Shown here: positions 48,515 through 60,610 of the stretch, piece after piece
Layout: every line of letters starts with the position of its first letter
Position numbering within the stretch: position 1 is the stretch's first letter
NCBI RefSeq assembly: GCF_041296385.1
Contig: NC_091023.1
Span: 8,618,924-8,682,923, forward strand
Origin: Aphelocoma coerulescens
Lineage: Eukaryota; Chordata; Aves; Passeriformes; Corvidae
DNA length: 64,000 nt
Reading direction: 5' to 3'
Notes under the pieces: generated by a model
Seen by the model: only the letters and a program-made list of their open reading frames with translations
Told to the model about the DNA's origin: nothing
The model's database searches: none
Translations under genes and position numbers: made by a program

Positions 48515-48730
48515 TAATACAAAAATTTAGGTTGGAAGAGGCTCTGAAGGCCAACATCTTCCTCAAAGCAGAACTAACTTCAGTGTTAGATTGCTCAGGA
48601 CTTAGTGCAGGTGAGTTAAGAACAGCTCCAAGCATGGTGGTTGAACAGTCTGACAAGGCTCTGTCCCAGGTTTGACCACCCTCATTATAAAAAACCAAAT
48701 TTTTCTTATGGCCATCCTTAAGAAATAAGC
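48515..48730 (-). mobile_element. CR1 LINE 3' region, antisense
   Basis: The plus strand reads as the reverse complement of a CR1 3' end. TTAGGTTGGAAGAGGCTCTG at 48527-48546 is the antisense of the CCTTCCAACC block. It is followed by a diverged CTCAGGACTTAGTGCAGGTG, then AACAGCTCCAAGCATGGTGG, then TTTGACCACCCTCATTATAA near 48671, all in the order expected for antisense CR1. The terminal ATTCTATGATT repeat is lost at the left edge. The right edge fades near TTTTTCTTATGGCC. A 62-codon minus-strand frame at 48510-48698 is only this repeat read through. Confidence 0.85.
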
Positions 48731-51700
48731 TAGTGACAGCAAGACCTTAAAAAGAAAAACAAACCATGTCAAAAGTTTTGAATAATTTCATGATATATAG
48801 TAAAGGCTCTGTTTGTAAGTGGCGTCAGTAGAATGACTTCAGGGTTAGTTTATGTTTGCCCTGCTGGAACTGAGCACAAACACAATAATTGTGGCAAGTT
48901 CACGCTCAAGTGTTCATTGAACAGCACTAATGTGTGGTCACCATTCTCCCATTCTCAGCTGGGCCATCCCACACTTCTCTTCAATGCAGTTGCAACTCAA
49001 AATATTCTTGTTATAGTTTCACCAAGATTCTACTGCTCAGTTTTCCACATTTTAGAAATTATTTTCCCTCTTCCGGACATGGGCGTATGCTAGCTTTCCT
49101 CAGGCAGCAGGCAACAACTGGATACCATTGATATGTTTATAATCTAACCTTACACCAACAAGAAAAAGCAAATGAACTATTTGAAAAAGCAGTTATTTGA
49201 TACAACTTGATTCAGTTGTGTTTATTTCCAAAGAATGCCTTGAGTAGGGTTGATCCAAACCAGTGACAAGCCCTGCTTTCTGCTGTATACCCAAACTAAG
49301 GCTAAATTAACAAACTCTTTCAGTTTGTAATCAGGTTATAAAAATAAAGGTCGTCAAACAGAAACCAACCTGTTTGTTTTGTAGAGTAATGTATGTGCTG
49401 TATCCAGACCTTAATTAGACCACATAGTAAGAGACTTTTATAGATGGATTTTTATAGACACTTTTCCAGACATGCTGCGCTCTTGATATTCCTCCCCCAA
49501 GCCCCAATCCACACCTTGCTAAATAACTTTTATAGGTCTCATTAAACAGGCTGGTGATTCAGTAGTAATCCTATTAAAGCAACAGTACCTGGCACTGGCA
49601 TTCTTACTACAGCATCCCTCTTTCTTTCAGGTAGGATTCCATAAAAAGAGCTGCTGGTAAGATCTCAGAGCATTTTTATCTTGCATAATCTGATGACATC
49701 TTAAACCACCACACCTAGTTCTGTGTGAGCTGGATTATCACAGCACAGCACCAAAGAAGACCCATTAGCTCTCCTGCCAGGAGCACTGTGGCGGCGGCAG
49801 CAGCGTGGCTCTGCACCAAGGTAGTTACGTGCCTTTCTGCTACACTCCTCCTTCTTCTGGAACTAGGAGAGAGCAAGCATTACTCATCACAGACACCCCC
49901 TGAGATCTTTTATGTCTAATTCCGTCGAAAGACAAGATAAAACTCCATCATTGAAATGTTGCCTAGAATTTAATAGGAATCTATAAAAATTACCCTCCAA
50001 AATAGAAGAATTCAATTGAGAATGTTTTATTTCATTTTATTCTAGTATTATTAAATTTAGGAACTATTCCATAGAAGGCATACAGGCCCATAAACGTTGA
50101 TAACAGAGCTCCTGTTATTGGAATTGAGGCCACAATTCCCTAAGATGACTCAGAAATCTCAGAGACTGGTTATGATATTCTATTTAACTCTGCAGGCATT
50201 TTCCGTGAAGAATGAAATGTTGAAAAGACCTCAGAAATTATTACAAAAAGCTGCTCATGCTCCAGGATTACCACTTTTCTAAGAACTCCTTTCAGTTGCA
50301 AATATACCTCTCACATAAGAGTTTATGTCTGCTGAATACTCCACAGGCATTATCCAGGTCATACTGGGACTCGCGGAAGAGTGGTTGCTGTCAGTTAGTC
50401 CTGCACTGGCCTTCCATCAACATGGAACCTTGGGAATGCACATTGCAAATCTGATCCTATCCCCAAGATGTTAGTGCACTTCCCACAAGAGGATTTTTCT
50501 GAGCACTGTAATCAATACAAACTTACGTGCCAAATTTTATTCTCTGTTATATATGGGTTCTTTTAATGTTTATATGTGTAATTTTCTTACTATTCTAATG
50601 GAATAATTTCAGTGCTACGAGTGACTGAAGGTTTCCCTTCATGCTTCCAGCAACATCTTTAAATATGTTGAAGTTATCATCATCCTTATCCCTGTAATAA
50701 GTTTTTTCCTGCATCAATTCTATCAGTAATTTTTATGCCAGAAGTTGAAATCGTTTGAATAAAATAAATTACCCTCACCCAAAACTACTTCCATATTTAT
50801 AAAGGAAATCTTGCAATTCTAAATCAAAAATACTTGTTTTACTGTGGCTGAAACAACTGTGTATTTCTTTACTACCTTTCTGGATACAGCTGATAGATAC
50901 TGCAGTCTAGAAATGATTTGGTATTAGGAAAACAAAGTTGAACAGATGATTTGTGGCATTAGCCACCCTGAAATAACCTATTCCCTAATCTTGAGTAAAG
51001 AAATAAATATGTCTAGAAAAATACAAATCTCCTTCCAAGTTCAATGTTAATCCAAATTTACAGTTAGCAACAGTAGTTAGTCTACAACAACCCCAAGATC
51101 ATGAAACAACTTCTCCATTACAGTTCTATGAGAAAGCTCCAGCCAGCCCAGGGTTAAGCACTGTGGCAGCAAAACACTTCCTATCTGGGCAATCAATGCC
51201 ACTAAAATAACAATTCCTCTTATTTCCACCCTGCTTATAGGGAACCAGCAGGCCTTTTGCTCATTATTATTTATTTCTTTGATCTTCCTCCCCTTGAACC
51301 TTCCTGCACTTCCTTTTACAAGCTCTCCAGTTCTTTGGCAAAGGTGTACATATCAACACCATCTGGCTGCAGGCAAGGAAACATTGCTCCATGCTTCCCT
51401 GAAGACAAGCCTGCTGTGCTAGCCATAAGCCACTGATATGATTTCCAGCTCAGCACTTCACAACAGTTCTACTCCAACACCATCACTTACATTTCCTCAC
51501 AGAAGTGGAGGAGGAAAAAAAACCTAAGCCCTTCACAGGCTCTATCATGGTAGGGAACGTGCGTCTCACGTTTTATGAACACCAAATTCTAGGCTCAATA
51601 ATGTGTTACTACCATGAGCTCTGCCTGCCAAGCCACTGCTCTGTTTCTGATAAGCAGGCAGGAATACAATCCAAGGACAAACTACAGGTCTTCTCAGCTG

Positions 51701-53318
51701 CATTTTCAGTACTGCTTTTTGCACAACGGAACCATCATGGGAAAGGCTGTGCATCTCAGGAAGGCTGCTGACAAACCTTGTCCGTTGTTACTGTGTTCTA
51801 CCAAAATATTTAGCTAGCTGAGTAATAATAACCTCTATTTATCATATCCACAACTGGCGAGCAATTCCTGCTTTACAGCTGTAAATTTATGACAAAGTAA
51901 CATTAGAAGCAGTATTCTTAAGCCAGAGCCTGTGCTTTGTTAGTTGATTTCCACAAGCACATATTTGTGTGTCTAAATACTGTGGGCAGGGCTGCCCTGA
52001 CAAATTAAAGTTAAGGAAATTGTATGTATATATATCTCTTAGTTCTTGGAACTGAAATCATATTAGCACTGCATGCAATCCTAAATGGAAACTCACTGTG
52101 AGCCTTTTGAGTGCAGCTCTTTCTTCAGCTGGCTACCTTTGGCTATGCAGCTCCAGTTTATATTCAGGAACTACCCTTCATTAAGCTGCTTTCACTAATT
52201 AACCAAACTATTACATTGGCTGATGTGTCATAACCTGTTCAAGTCAAGCTCAGCTGCATCCAGTGGTGCACTCAGCAAACCCACACATACAGAGGCAAAT
52301 ATACAAGAACTTGTCTGGTCTCAGGAGTGCAAAGCATCCAAGGCTGAAGCCTGGAGAACACATGCTCAATCCAGGCGTGTTTCCATTCCAGAGACTGCAC
52401 AGGGTGTGTTTCTGCATTCAGCCCTTAGCTTGAGACTGCTGACTGGGATATTTGGGTGAATGCTGTGAATGAAATGCATTTCCATCAGAAGAAGATATTT
52501 GTTAAGAAAACAAACAAAATATTACAGAGATAACTTGCAATATACCTGCTGTATGTGCATCTTGAGGACTATATTTTTTAAAGAAAAACAATAAATTCAG
52601 GGTTTTGCTCCTCTATACCAAATTGTACATGACACAGGAGCACGCTGCACTTGGGCACTAGCTTGGTGTTATTCCAGTCAATAAATTTTGCAGAGCAAAG
52701 GTCAGCTCAGGATTCAAAATTAATCTCCTGCTCGACTCAAGTATATCCATAAACATTCTTCTGCCTGTACATATGTAGTAGTAAGCAAAGTAGGACAGAA
52801 AATTCCAGACCAGTTTAAAACCTAACTACATCAGCTGGGTTCCTGAAATCTGATAACCACTAGAAATGCCAATAAACTTCCTCAACCTTAGAATTCTCAA
52901 ATAAATTGTGTTTAAATTTGCCATTTGTATTCTTCTAGAAGCTAGAAACCTGATACTATACATGCTTTATAATCATCCTGAAGAAACATAGACCTGTGCT
53001 GAAGATGTGTGAGCCAATGTATCCTAAATTTAAAAAAAAAAAAGGACATAAAAAAGCTCCACATTAATAACTCTGAAGACAGATATTACCTTATTACATT
53101 GGACAGAATCAAGCACAACAGACTCCTATAAAATGCTATAAAAATATACTGTTTATTGCAAGCCTAGTCATTGACAGTGAATTTGAATGCCAGCTATGCA
53201 TAGGTCATATCAATACTCTTTAATGTCTTGTTTTACACTAGATTTCTGTGAAGTTTCAAGCTTCTTACTAATTCTTTAAGCATAAAAACACCAGCAGGCA
53301 CCAAATTAAATTATCAGG
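48731..53318. other. Gene-free unique sequence
   Basis: No gene or repeat recognised over 4.6 kb. Open frames here are short (at most 88 codons, 51505-51771) and often start at non-ATG codons. About 49725-49880 holds a short GCGGCGGCAGCAGC-rich stretch, encoding alanines in one frame, without other coding signs. Confidence 0.55.
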
Positions 53319-53530
53319 CAGCAGGTTTAAAACAAACAAAAGGAAGTACTTTTTCACACAATGCATAATTTAATTGTTGAATTCCTTGCCACAGGATGTT
53401 GTGTGTGCCAAAGTCACAGGCCAGTTAAAAAAAAAACCACAACAAAAAACCAAAACAAACAAAAAAAATTCCCACATAATTTAGAGAACAGATTTTCACC
53501 AAGGCCTATTATATAAATAAAGCAAATATT
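53319..53530 (+). mobile_element. Ancient CR1 3' fragment
   Basis: AGGTTTAAAACAAACAAAAG at 53323-53342, AAGTACTTTTTCACACAATG, AATTCCTTGCCACAGGATGT near 53380-53399 and TTGTGTGTGCCAAAG follow, block by block, a CR1 type that is abundant in turtles and old in birds. In younger avian CR1 the equivalent block is GGCTGCCCAGAGAGGTTGTG. An A/C-rich run (53427-53468) interrupts the match where the consensus has a shorter A-rich segment. The match then resumes weakly to about CACCAAGGCCTATTAT at 53498. Confidence 0.7.
53427..53468. repeat. A/C-rich simple repeat inside the ancient CR1
   Basis: A runs with CAAAA and CCAAAA units on the plus strand. The tract sits where the CR1 consensus is already A-rich, so expansion in place is the simplest explanation. 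Confidence 0.85.
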
Positions 53531-54519
53531 ATTTTCAGCTCGGGATTTGCCAAAACCACAGAATACAGGAATTTGGAAGAGTGAATAGGGAGAAGAGTCA
53601 TTCCACTCTTTATTTGGCTTCCTCCATGACCCCTACCAAAAAAAACCCCAAAACTTCTCTTAGAGGGTACCATTGGAGGAAGAGGTTATTGGCCCAGCTG
53701 GACTTTGGCTAACCTCATGTGGCAAGAAAAAAATATTTCCCTGTATCATCTTCTTCAGGTAACACTTCTGACAACATCTAGCAAAAGTTTCTAAACTGGC
53801 TTTTCTCACTGCTTTTTTGTGTCTCTGTTATAAGGCAAATGCATCCCAATTTGCAACTGTACAGTCTGTTCTTTTCAGATCAGACAGCATTTGGATAATC
53901 ATAGCTTGTTAAAAATATTTGTTTATTGTTTCTGCCTCCATTTAGCTATAAGCAGGGTGTATATACACTCTGGCCACAAGAGCACAAATGCTTGTCCCCC
54001 ACAGCTCGCTATTACTCTGATACTGAGCTGCAGGACACACGCTGATATAATGCCAGGGATGGGGCTGTGCTGCTTCCAGCCCTTGCATGTGAATGAGCAC
54101 CATTCTGTGCTGCAGGCACCACACAACCACTGCCACCGAGATGGGATTCACTCCCATCCAGAGAAGGGTTTCTTTGATATCAAGAAAATATATTGATAAG
54201 AAAGCACACAAATAACATCTACCAATGCAATATACCCATTTTCCATGTTATCATGCAGATTATTTCCCTCCTCCAAAGCAGCTCTCCACATGCCTACGTT
54301 GGATGCCACATTTACTGTGGCAATTGGGAGTTCAGGACATGATTGGCTCTCAGTTCACTAGTAATTTTTGCAGCACCAGATGCTGCCATAATTCTTTTTC
54401 ATAGCATCACCTCTCCCGTTTTATCTGCGAAGATGACTGTCAAATTTATCTTCTGTTTAGATCATCAGCAAGAGAAATCAGATGCTTTCTGAAAAAAAGC
54501 CAACTTTTTGAGCTAAGTG

Positions 54520-54542
54520 AAGCTTGAACATGCTTCAAGCTT
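54520..54542. repeat. Perfect 9-bp hairpin
   Basis: AAGCTTGAA (54520-54528) and TTCAAGCTT (54534-54542) are exact reverse complements separated by CATGC. Each arm contains a HindIII-type AAGCTT hexamer. It is a compact stem-loop without a following T run, so it has no terminator character. Confidence 0.9.
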
Positions 54543-54639
54543 GCTTGTTTTATTTTTGTAGCAGAAAACTACGAGTACACACGTGCTTTATCAAATCATG
54601 AAGTAGCATGAGTCAAATTCTTTTCATTTTATCAAGTTT

Positions 54640-54860
54640 TTATTTTTTTGGCAGAATTTTCAAAGTTAGTAATGCTAAACTGCTATGTGGAAGCTCTCCT
54701 TTAGAATTAATTCAATGTAAACCAAATGCATTTTAATTTACTTCCATTTTTAACCTAAACAAAAGCCACTTTAATTTTGAATGAGGGCTGGGAGAAGGAA
54801 CTGATGTCATTTAAGCAATCCACATTTAATTCCAATGGATTAAGTTTCAGTTTAACTTTC
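54640..54860. other. Possible conserved non-coding element (unproven)
   Basis: It contains TAGAATTAATTCAATG, GCATTTTAATTTACTTCC, CTTTAATTTTGAATG and ATTTAATTCCAATGG in about 150 bp, with no simple run or repeat similarity. The density of TAATT words and E-box-free spacing is typical of developmental enhancers but can also arise from AT richness. Confidence 0.2.
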
Positions 54861-56290
54861 CTAATACACACATATCAAGAGGTCATAGTTGCTTTTGAAA
54901 AAGTAATGAACTTTAATAGGTACATTGGGTAACAGTAGATTTCTCCCCAGATTGTTTTTCCAGAAATAATCTATGCTACAAAATACATTTAATCTGCGAC
55001 TGAAACAGAAAACTGGTGTACTAGTCTACAGCCTTCTAGTCAGAGACAGGTACTTCAAAATCGTGCAACAGTTTATCAAAACGTATCATTTAATTTTTAA
55101 ATAACAAAATGTTGGTGGAAAATAAGTGGGAAGAAGCTAATTAGAACCAGAAAGGTCTGAATGGAAGACTCTCTTCCTAGAAATGTGGATTAAAAGCCAG
55201 AGGATTTTTTGAGAAAACTGTTGCTAACTCTACTGCCTTTATCAGCATTATGTATTGTGTGATTCACAGCCACGAAGAAGCTCTAGCTGAACAAACATTT
55301 GAACAAGTTATTTGTTTCTGAAACAGTTTCCAGGTTACATTGCAGTAGGAAAATATACCTACTGTATAAGGTCAAGTAAAGCGTCTTCACTTATTTTCAC
55401 ATTTAATTAAGTTATCTATTAGTGTTCTGAAACACCCTAAAATATTGGCACTTCAGGGGCTGATAGGGTTGCTAGGTGTTCCTGTTTGCAGATGAGAAGG
55501 AATTCTAAGAGAGGATCAAATCCCTACACAGTGGTGATATACTACAGAAAATCCACTAGGGATAAAATAAAAAGAGATTACATAAATATATATGTAATAT
55601 TTCATGTGTTTAAAAGCAAGCACAAGAAAAACCTAGGTTAGGAAGAGCATGCTATGAGGAAAAATGAACCACAATAGTTCAACCAAGCTCAAACAAGACT
55701 GTTTTAGATGGTTTATCCCCATTCTGCTGCTTTGTTCAGGTCTTTAGCATATGGGATTACAAACCAACCAAGTGGGTGTAATTTAGTTCTGATTAATTTC
55801 CCCAAGCCATGCAAACCTTCCAGTGAAAATTTTGCCTGCATTTAAAACACTGATTCATGATTCACTCAAATATTTCACTGGTTCAGTGATTTTTCTTTTG
55901 CGAGGAGCTTAAAGTGCTACAACTGCTGACTGATACAATTGGGATTTAGATTGTTTTCGGTCAAACCAAGAAAATCACATAAATACAGCTTTAGCTACAT
56001 TTCTGTCCACAGTGAATAAATGTATTCTTCCTTCACTCTTCTCAGCACAGTTAAGAAGAGAATATTACAGTTTTAAAAACTTGCCAATGAATGATGGTGT
56101 CTACATTCCCAGTGGAAAATCATCATCTAGTCCACATGTTGCAAACTCTATGGGCATTTTTAAAGCCAGATGGACTTCCTGTGATTTAAAAGAGTAGAAG
56201 TCTCTCAAGAGGCTGTAACTCATTCAAAGACACACTCAGGGTATGATTTGAACTTTTCTAAAACTGTAAATAAGAAAATTAATGGAAAGT

Positions 56291-56422
56291 TTAAATTAAA
56301 AACAAAAAACAAACAACCAAAAAAAATCCAAAACAACAACAACAACAACAAAAAACACAAAAAAAACAAACAAACAAAAAACCAAAGAAAAACAAACAAA
56401 AAAAAAAACACACAAAACCAAA
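56291..56422. repeat. A/C-rich low-complexity tract with (AAC)n
   Basis: About 130 bp almost free of G and T on the plus strand. It includes an AAC triplet run at about 56332-56350 and CAAA units. The 70- and 111-codon open frames over it are artefacts of the missing stop codons in such DNA. Confidence 0.9.
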
Positions 56423-58701
56423 CTTCAAGGAAGAACACTGTATCCAAACATGCAAAGTAACACATCAACACGTTGATGAGATTCTGATTAGCAGTCAGAG
56501 ATGAGGCACCATCACACAAATCTAATGGAAGTTCACAGACTGGAGACAATTCCATCAGCTCCGGAGCTCAAGGAGAAATTGTCCGGTCTGTCAGCTGCTA
56601 TAGCACTGTACCTCTAGAAACTAAACAGCCTCAGGCTGTCTCTCCTGGACTTGTCTGTGTCAGTGGCGACACACTTGGAAGATCAGAGGTAAATCAGTTC
56701 ACTATAGGTGGCATAAAATAAAGATAAATAAAATTCATTGGAACCAGTAAGCCAAACAAATCTGAAATATGGTGAAATCTGAAAGGAGTTTAGTTAAAAT
56801 GTAGGAAAAATAAGACCCTCCTATTCTTCTGGATTTGTTCAATGTTTTGCCTTCCCTAATGGTATTATTACCTCATTTCTGCCAGCCTGCTGATCCAGCT
56901 AAAGTCTATATCCCCAGCACTGCAGTTTTGAGCAACAACAGCAAGAGGAGCATCTGTACAAGGGAGTTCATATTTCTGTATGTGTGCATACAACCAAGAT
57001 CCTAAGGATAGACAAAAGGGTATTTTTAGTTGGTTATCTTAGTAAGAACAAAATGGGAAGAAAAAAGTTTTCCCACTTAACCTGCAATCTTCAGGGTCTG
57101 TAATTGCTTGTCAGCTCTTGCGCATGTGACCTCCTTAGTAAGGTTCTGGTTTACAACAATGTCCCAATACTGTCAGTGTCAGACATTCCAGCTGATTTTT
57201 AGGGGTCCTATGAATGTCAGCCTCTCAGGGAGGGATCTGAGAGAAAGAAAAATCCTCACATACTTATAGGACAATCCTACAGAAATATTCAATACGAAGG
57301 TAAAATCCTTAAACTACTTTCTGTACTTAAGTGGGCAGCTACAGCACAGCTTTCTCACGTTGTTAAATGTAGAGTCTGCAATGTTTTACAGTGTACACAT
57401 ATTTTAGTCATGTTTTATATGTATGTTATTATTATAGATTAAACACTGCATGTAAATTTGGCATGCATTAAACAAACAGCATATTAAAGAGGCTGGAACC
57501 CACTGGTCTTTGGGGAAACATCTCTTTATGACACTCCTCTGCAAATGGCCAACTATTGCATTATGGAGCCTTTCTTGAATACCTGCCAGTGACACTGGAT
57601 CCTGTAATGGGTTTGTAATGAGGCTAAAATCAACACCTCTAAAGTAAATGGGGAGAAGACAAAGGAACTGGGACATGGTGAGAGGAAATAGAGTGAGGAC
57701 AATGTCATTTAGAAGGTCAGAAGACTGTGCTGTCACAGTGAATAGCAAAAACAAACCCCCATGCCAAACTACTGAGAAGGGCCTTGGGAAGGAGCAGAAC
57801 TACAGCATCAGGAATGCAGAGGAAGCACAGTCCGCCCTCCCATTCAAAGCTTGCTTTCTGAAGAATAGCTCTCAGAAAAGGTTAGGAGGAGAAAAATGGT
57901 TTACATTATTGTTATGATGATTATTATGGTTTTTCCTATTTCACAATCACACTCTTCAAATTAGAAAAGAGAATTTCTAAGAAGAAAGAATTTTTCAGCA
58001 AATCCAAGCTCAAGGATGGCTGTCAAACATACTCTTCAGAAGCAGTCTTGTTGCTATAAGACAGTTTCCAGCTAATGTATCAGTCTGTTAGAATTTGCAC
58101 AAAACCAAACTTTTCATTGTTAAGAATCATCTTCTCCAGCTGCTTTCTATTGCACCTGAGGTTATGATCTTCTGTTCCCATCCTTATGCTCAGGAGATTG
58201 TATAGAGGAGAGGGTAAAGTTTTCATGCCGCAAGAGAGGTAAATATCTTCTCACAGGAAATACCTATTTTTTCCAAGAATCATAAACTAGAACTAGGTTT
58301 AAAAGCAGGATTAAGACACAAATATGTACAGTGGTGGTCAACAAAGTCACTGGAGACAAAGCCATGGAGAAATCATAATGGAAAGAAATCTTGTATACCG
58401 ACAAAAAATCATTGCACAGGAATGTAGGGGTGCTAGTGCAGAGAAGAAAAGGAATTTGAAAAAGAACAGAGCTTTTAAAGTCTTGTTTCCACTTGTGCCA
58501 CTGTTTTTCTGGATGGCTGTTTGCAAGTTCTTTAACCCCTCTCCACTTCTCTAGCCCCTGGTGTGCAGAGTGGAGACAATACTGACTGCCCTGGCATTGC
58601 ACTGGGATCTGTGCAATACCACATTTAAGCACTTCCTTCTAACTCCAACTTTTCTCATATCATTATTCCCTACAAAAAGTCACCTCAAAGAGTTTTATTT
58701 G

Positions 58702-58718
58702 AAAAAAAAAAAAAAAAA
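58702..58718. repeat. Poly(A) run (17 A)
   Basis: Seventeen A on the plus strand after TTTTATTTG. No element was recognised beside it. Confidence 0.9.
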
Positions 58719-60217
58719 GCTATGCTTTCAAGTGATTACATTTATAATTTTAATAATGTAAGAGGTTTACAGTAAGATGCCATGCAACCACGAATTCATT
58801 ATTTTCCTTTCAGATTTTAATAAAAGTACAGCATGAATTATTTAAACTACACAAAATTTGTCAAGATAAATTAATTTACTACATGTTGTGATGCAGTATA
58901 TTCTGGCTTTAATTGTGTTTGCTGCTTACTGAGTATAGCAATTCAGAAAGCCCAAGAATATATTTTCACAGTTATTAAAAACAAGAACATGACAGTGTTG
59001 TATCATTTTCCACATTTTTTTTCTCAGACATTTTCTTTACTTATTTTTTTATAAAATTTGAAGTTAGGTTATTGCTTTAAAACAAACAACTCATGAAACA
59101 AATAGTGAAAACAATGAAAGATTATGGGGATTTCTCATATACCTCTTCTAATACAGCTCTAGTCAGCATTATGCAGGAATAATCCCAGGACGAGCAGCTT
59201 TCAGAAGCTGCTGCAAGAAAACAGTGAGATTTAATTTGGTGCTATTTAATTCTTATTAGAAAGGAAAAACAGGGTCCCAGGGAAGCCAGTAAAATATTTG
59301 CCTCTAACATGAGTGAAAGACTCAATCCATTGCCCAAACACAGCTGTTGATGCCATGTGAGATACCCTGGGGGACTTCACGCAGCTTCAGCTGGGAGTGC
59401 TTGAGTTTCCTGCAGGTCTGCTGTACCTGCAGCCTAACGGGGCATCCTTAGATCACTGGGACACCTCAAATATCTCTAAGCACTACTTTTAGATCACTGA
59501 ACTGAACCCAGGATGTCTCCATTGGACATCCCAGGCTGATGCTGGCCTTATACAGATACTGTTGTTCATGTCTGCCGACAGCCCCAGCCTAACAGATCTG
59601 ACAGCATTCCTAACAAAAAATACACATAAGTTATAGATCTTTATATACAAATATTTTTAGAAAATATGCACATTTAAAAAGATTCATCCTTTCCATTCAG
59701 CTATGCTGTCAAGTGTACCAAAGAACCCCTACTATATAGGCAAAAATCATACAAATCTACTTTCCAAAACACTTTGCAGCATAAATTTCTCTCAAGATTA
59801 GTTTGCAGAAAGCAAAATGCTCTTTTGGAAGTTCTGTACCTTCCTAAGAATAACACGTTCTTCTAAAGAGAGTAACAATCAAAAATTCTTATGAAGTCTT
59901 ATCTCATTGTGAGCTTGTGGGGAGATGTGCTTGTCCACTTTTACTGGAGTAGGATCCTCTTCCAGATTTCTCACATTTTAATGGAAACTGAGTTCTATGC
60001 ATGTCTGGAAACTGGACCAAATTTACTTTCTGGTTTGTGCAAGAAATGTTGCCTATATTGAAATTCCTGGGGAAATTCATCAAGAAAATAATCTCATTGT
60101 CAGGAAGGAAGCTCTGTTTAGGAAGAATGGTGTAACAGTCTCCCAAAGTCAACTAACACCTGCTATCCAGAACAATGACATTTGAAACTGCCACAGTGTT
60201 AAAAAACTAGAATCATT

Positions 60218-60235
60218 AAAAAAAAAAAAAAAAAA
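60218..60235. repeat. Poly(A) run (18 A)
   Basis: Eighteen A on the plus strand after AGAATCATT. No element was recognised beside it. Confidence 0.9.
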
Positions 60236-60588
60236 TAGAAGCTCAAGTGTATTATCAGATTTTTCACAAGAAGTTGAGAATAATACTTGTAGCACATATC
60301 TTAAGATAAAATTTAAGCACTGCTTGCTGTAACAAGTCTATAAATAGAATATTCATACAAAATTTTCTGAATTGTTCTTAGGGCATTAGCTTATATTTGC
60401 TTACAGGCCACACAGTTCAGAAGGACTCATTGAGGTACAATTAGAAATTTCACCACTTTGGCAGAAAACCACAACATTTCAGCTTTTGAAGCAGCGCACA
60501 CTAATTTAAAGAAACTGGATCAGGCTCTCTGCTCATTGCTGCACCACCACCTCCCCTCCTCTCACCACCAAGCTGAAGAGGCCACTCC

Positions 60589-60610
60589 ATCCTTACTGGG
60601 CAGTAAGGAT
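60589..60610. repeat. 22-bp near-perfect palindrome
   Basis: ATCCTTACTG (60589-60598) and CAGTAAGGAT (60601-60610) are exact reverse complements with only GG between them. In single-stranded form this gives a stem of about 9 bp with a tight loop. It could serve as a dimeric binding site, but no known factor's site was recognised. Confidence 0.9.

Larger units (their letters stand above)
53531..56290. other. Gene-free unique sequence
   Basis: No gene recognised. It includes the hairpin at 54520-54542 and a candidate conserved element at 54640-54860. The open frames at 53891-54196 (plus) and 53942-54211 (minus) overlap each other on opposite strands and have no domain. Confidence 0.55.

Noticed and set aside
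56220..56555. 111-codon minus-strand frame rich in F, L and V, and a K/N-rich plus-strand frame
   Set aside because: Both are translations of the A/C-rich low-complexity tract, which lacks stop codons in several frames. The apparent membrane protein is an artefact.
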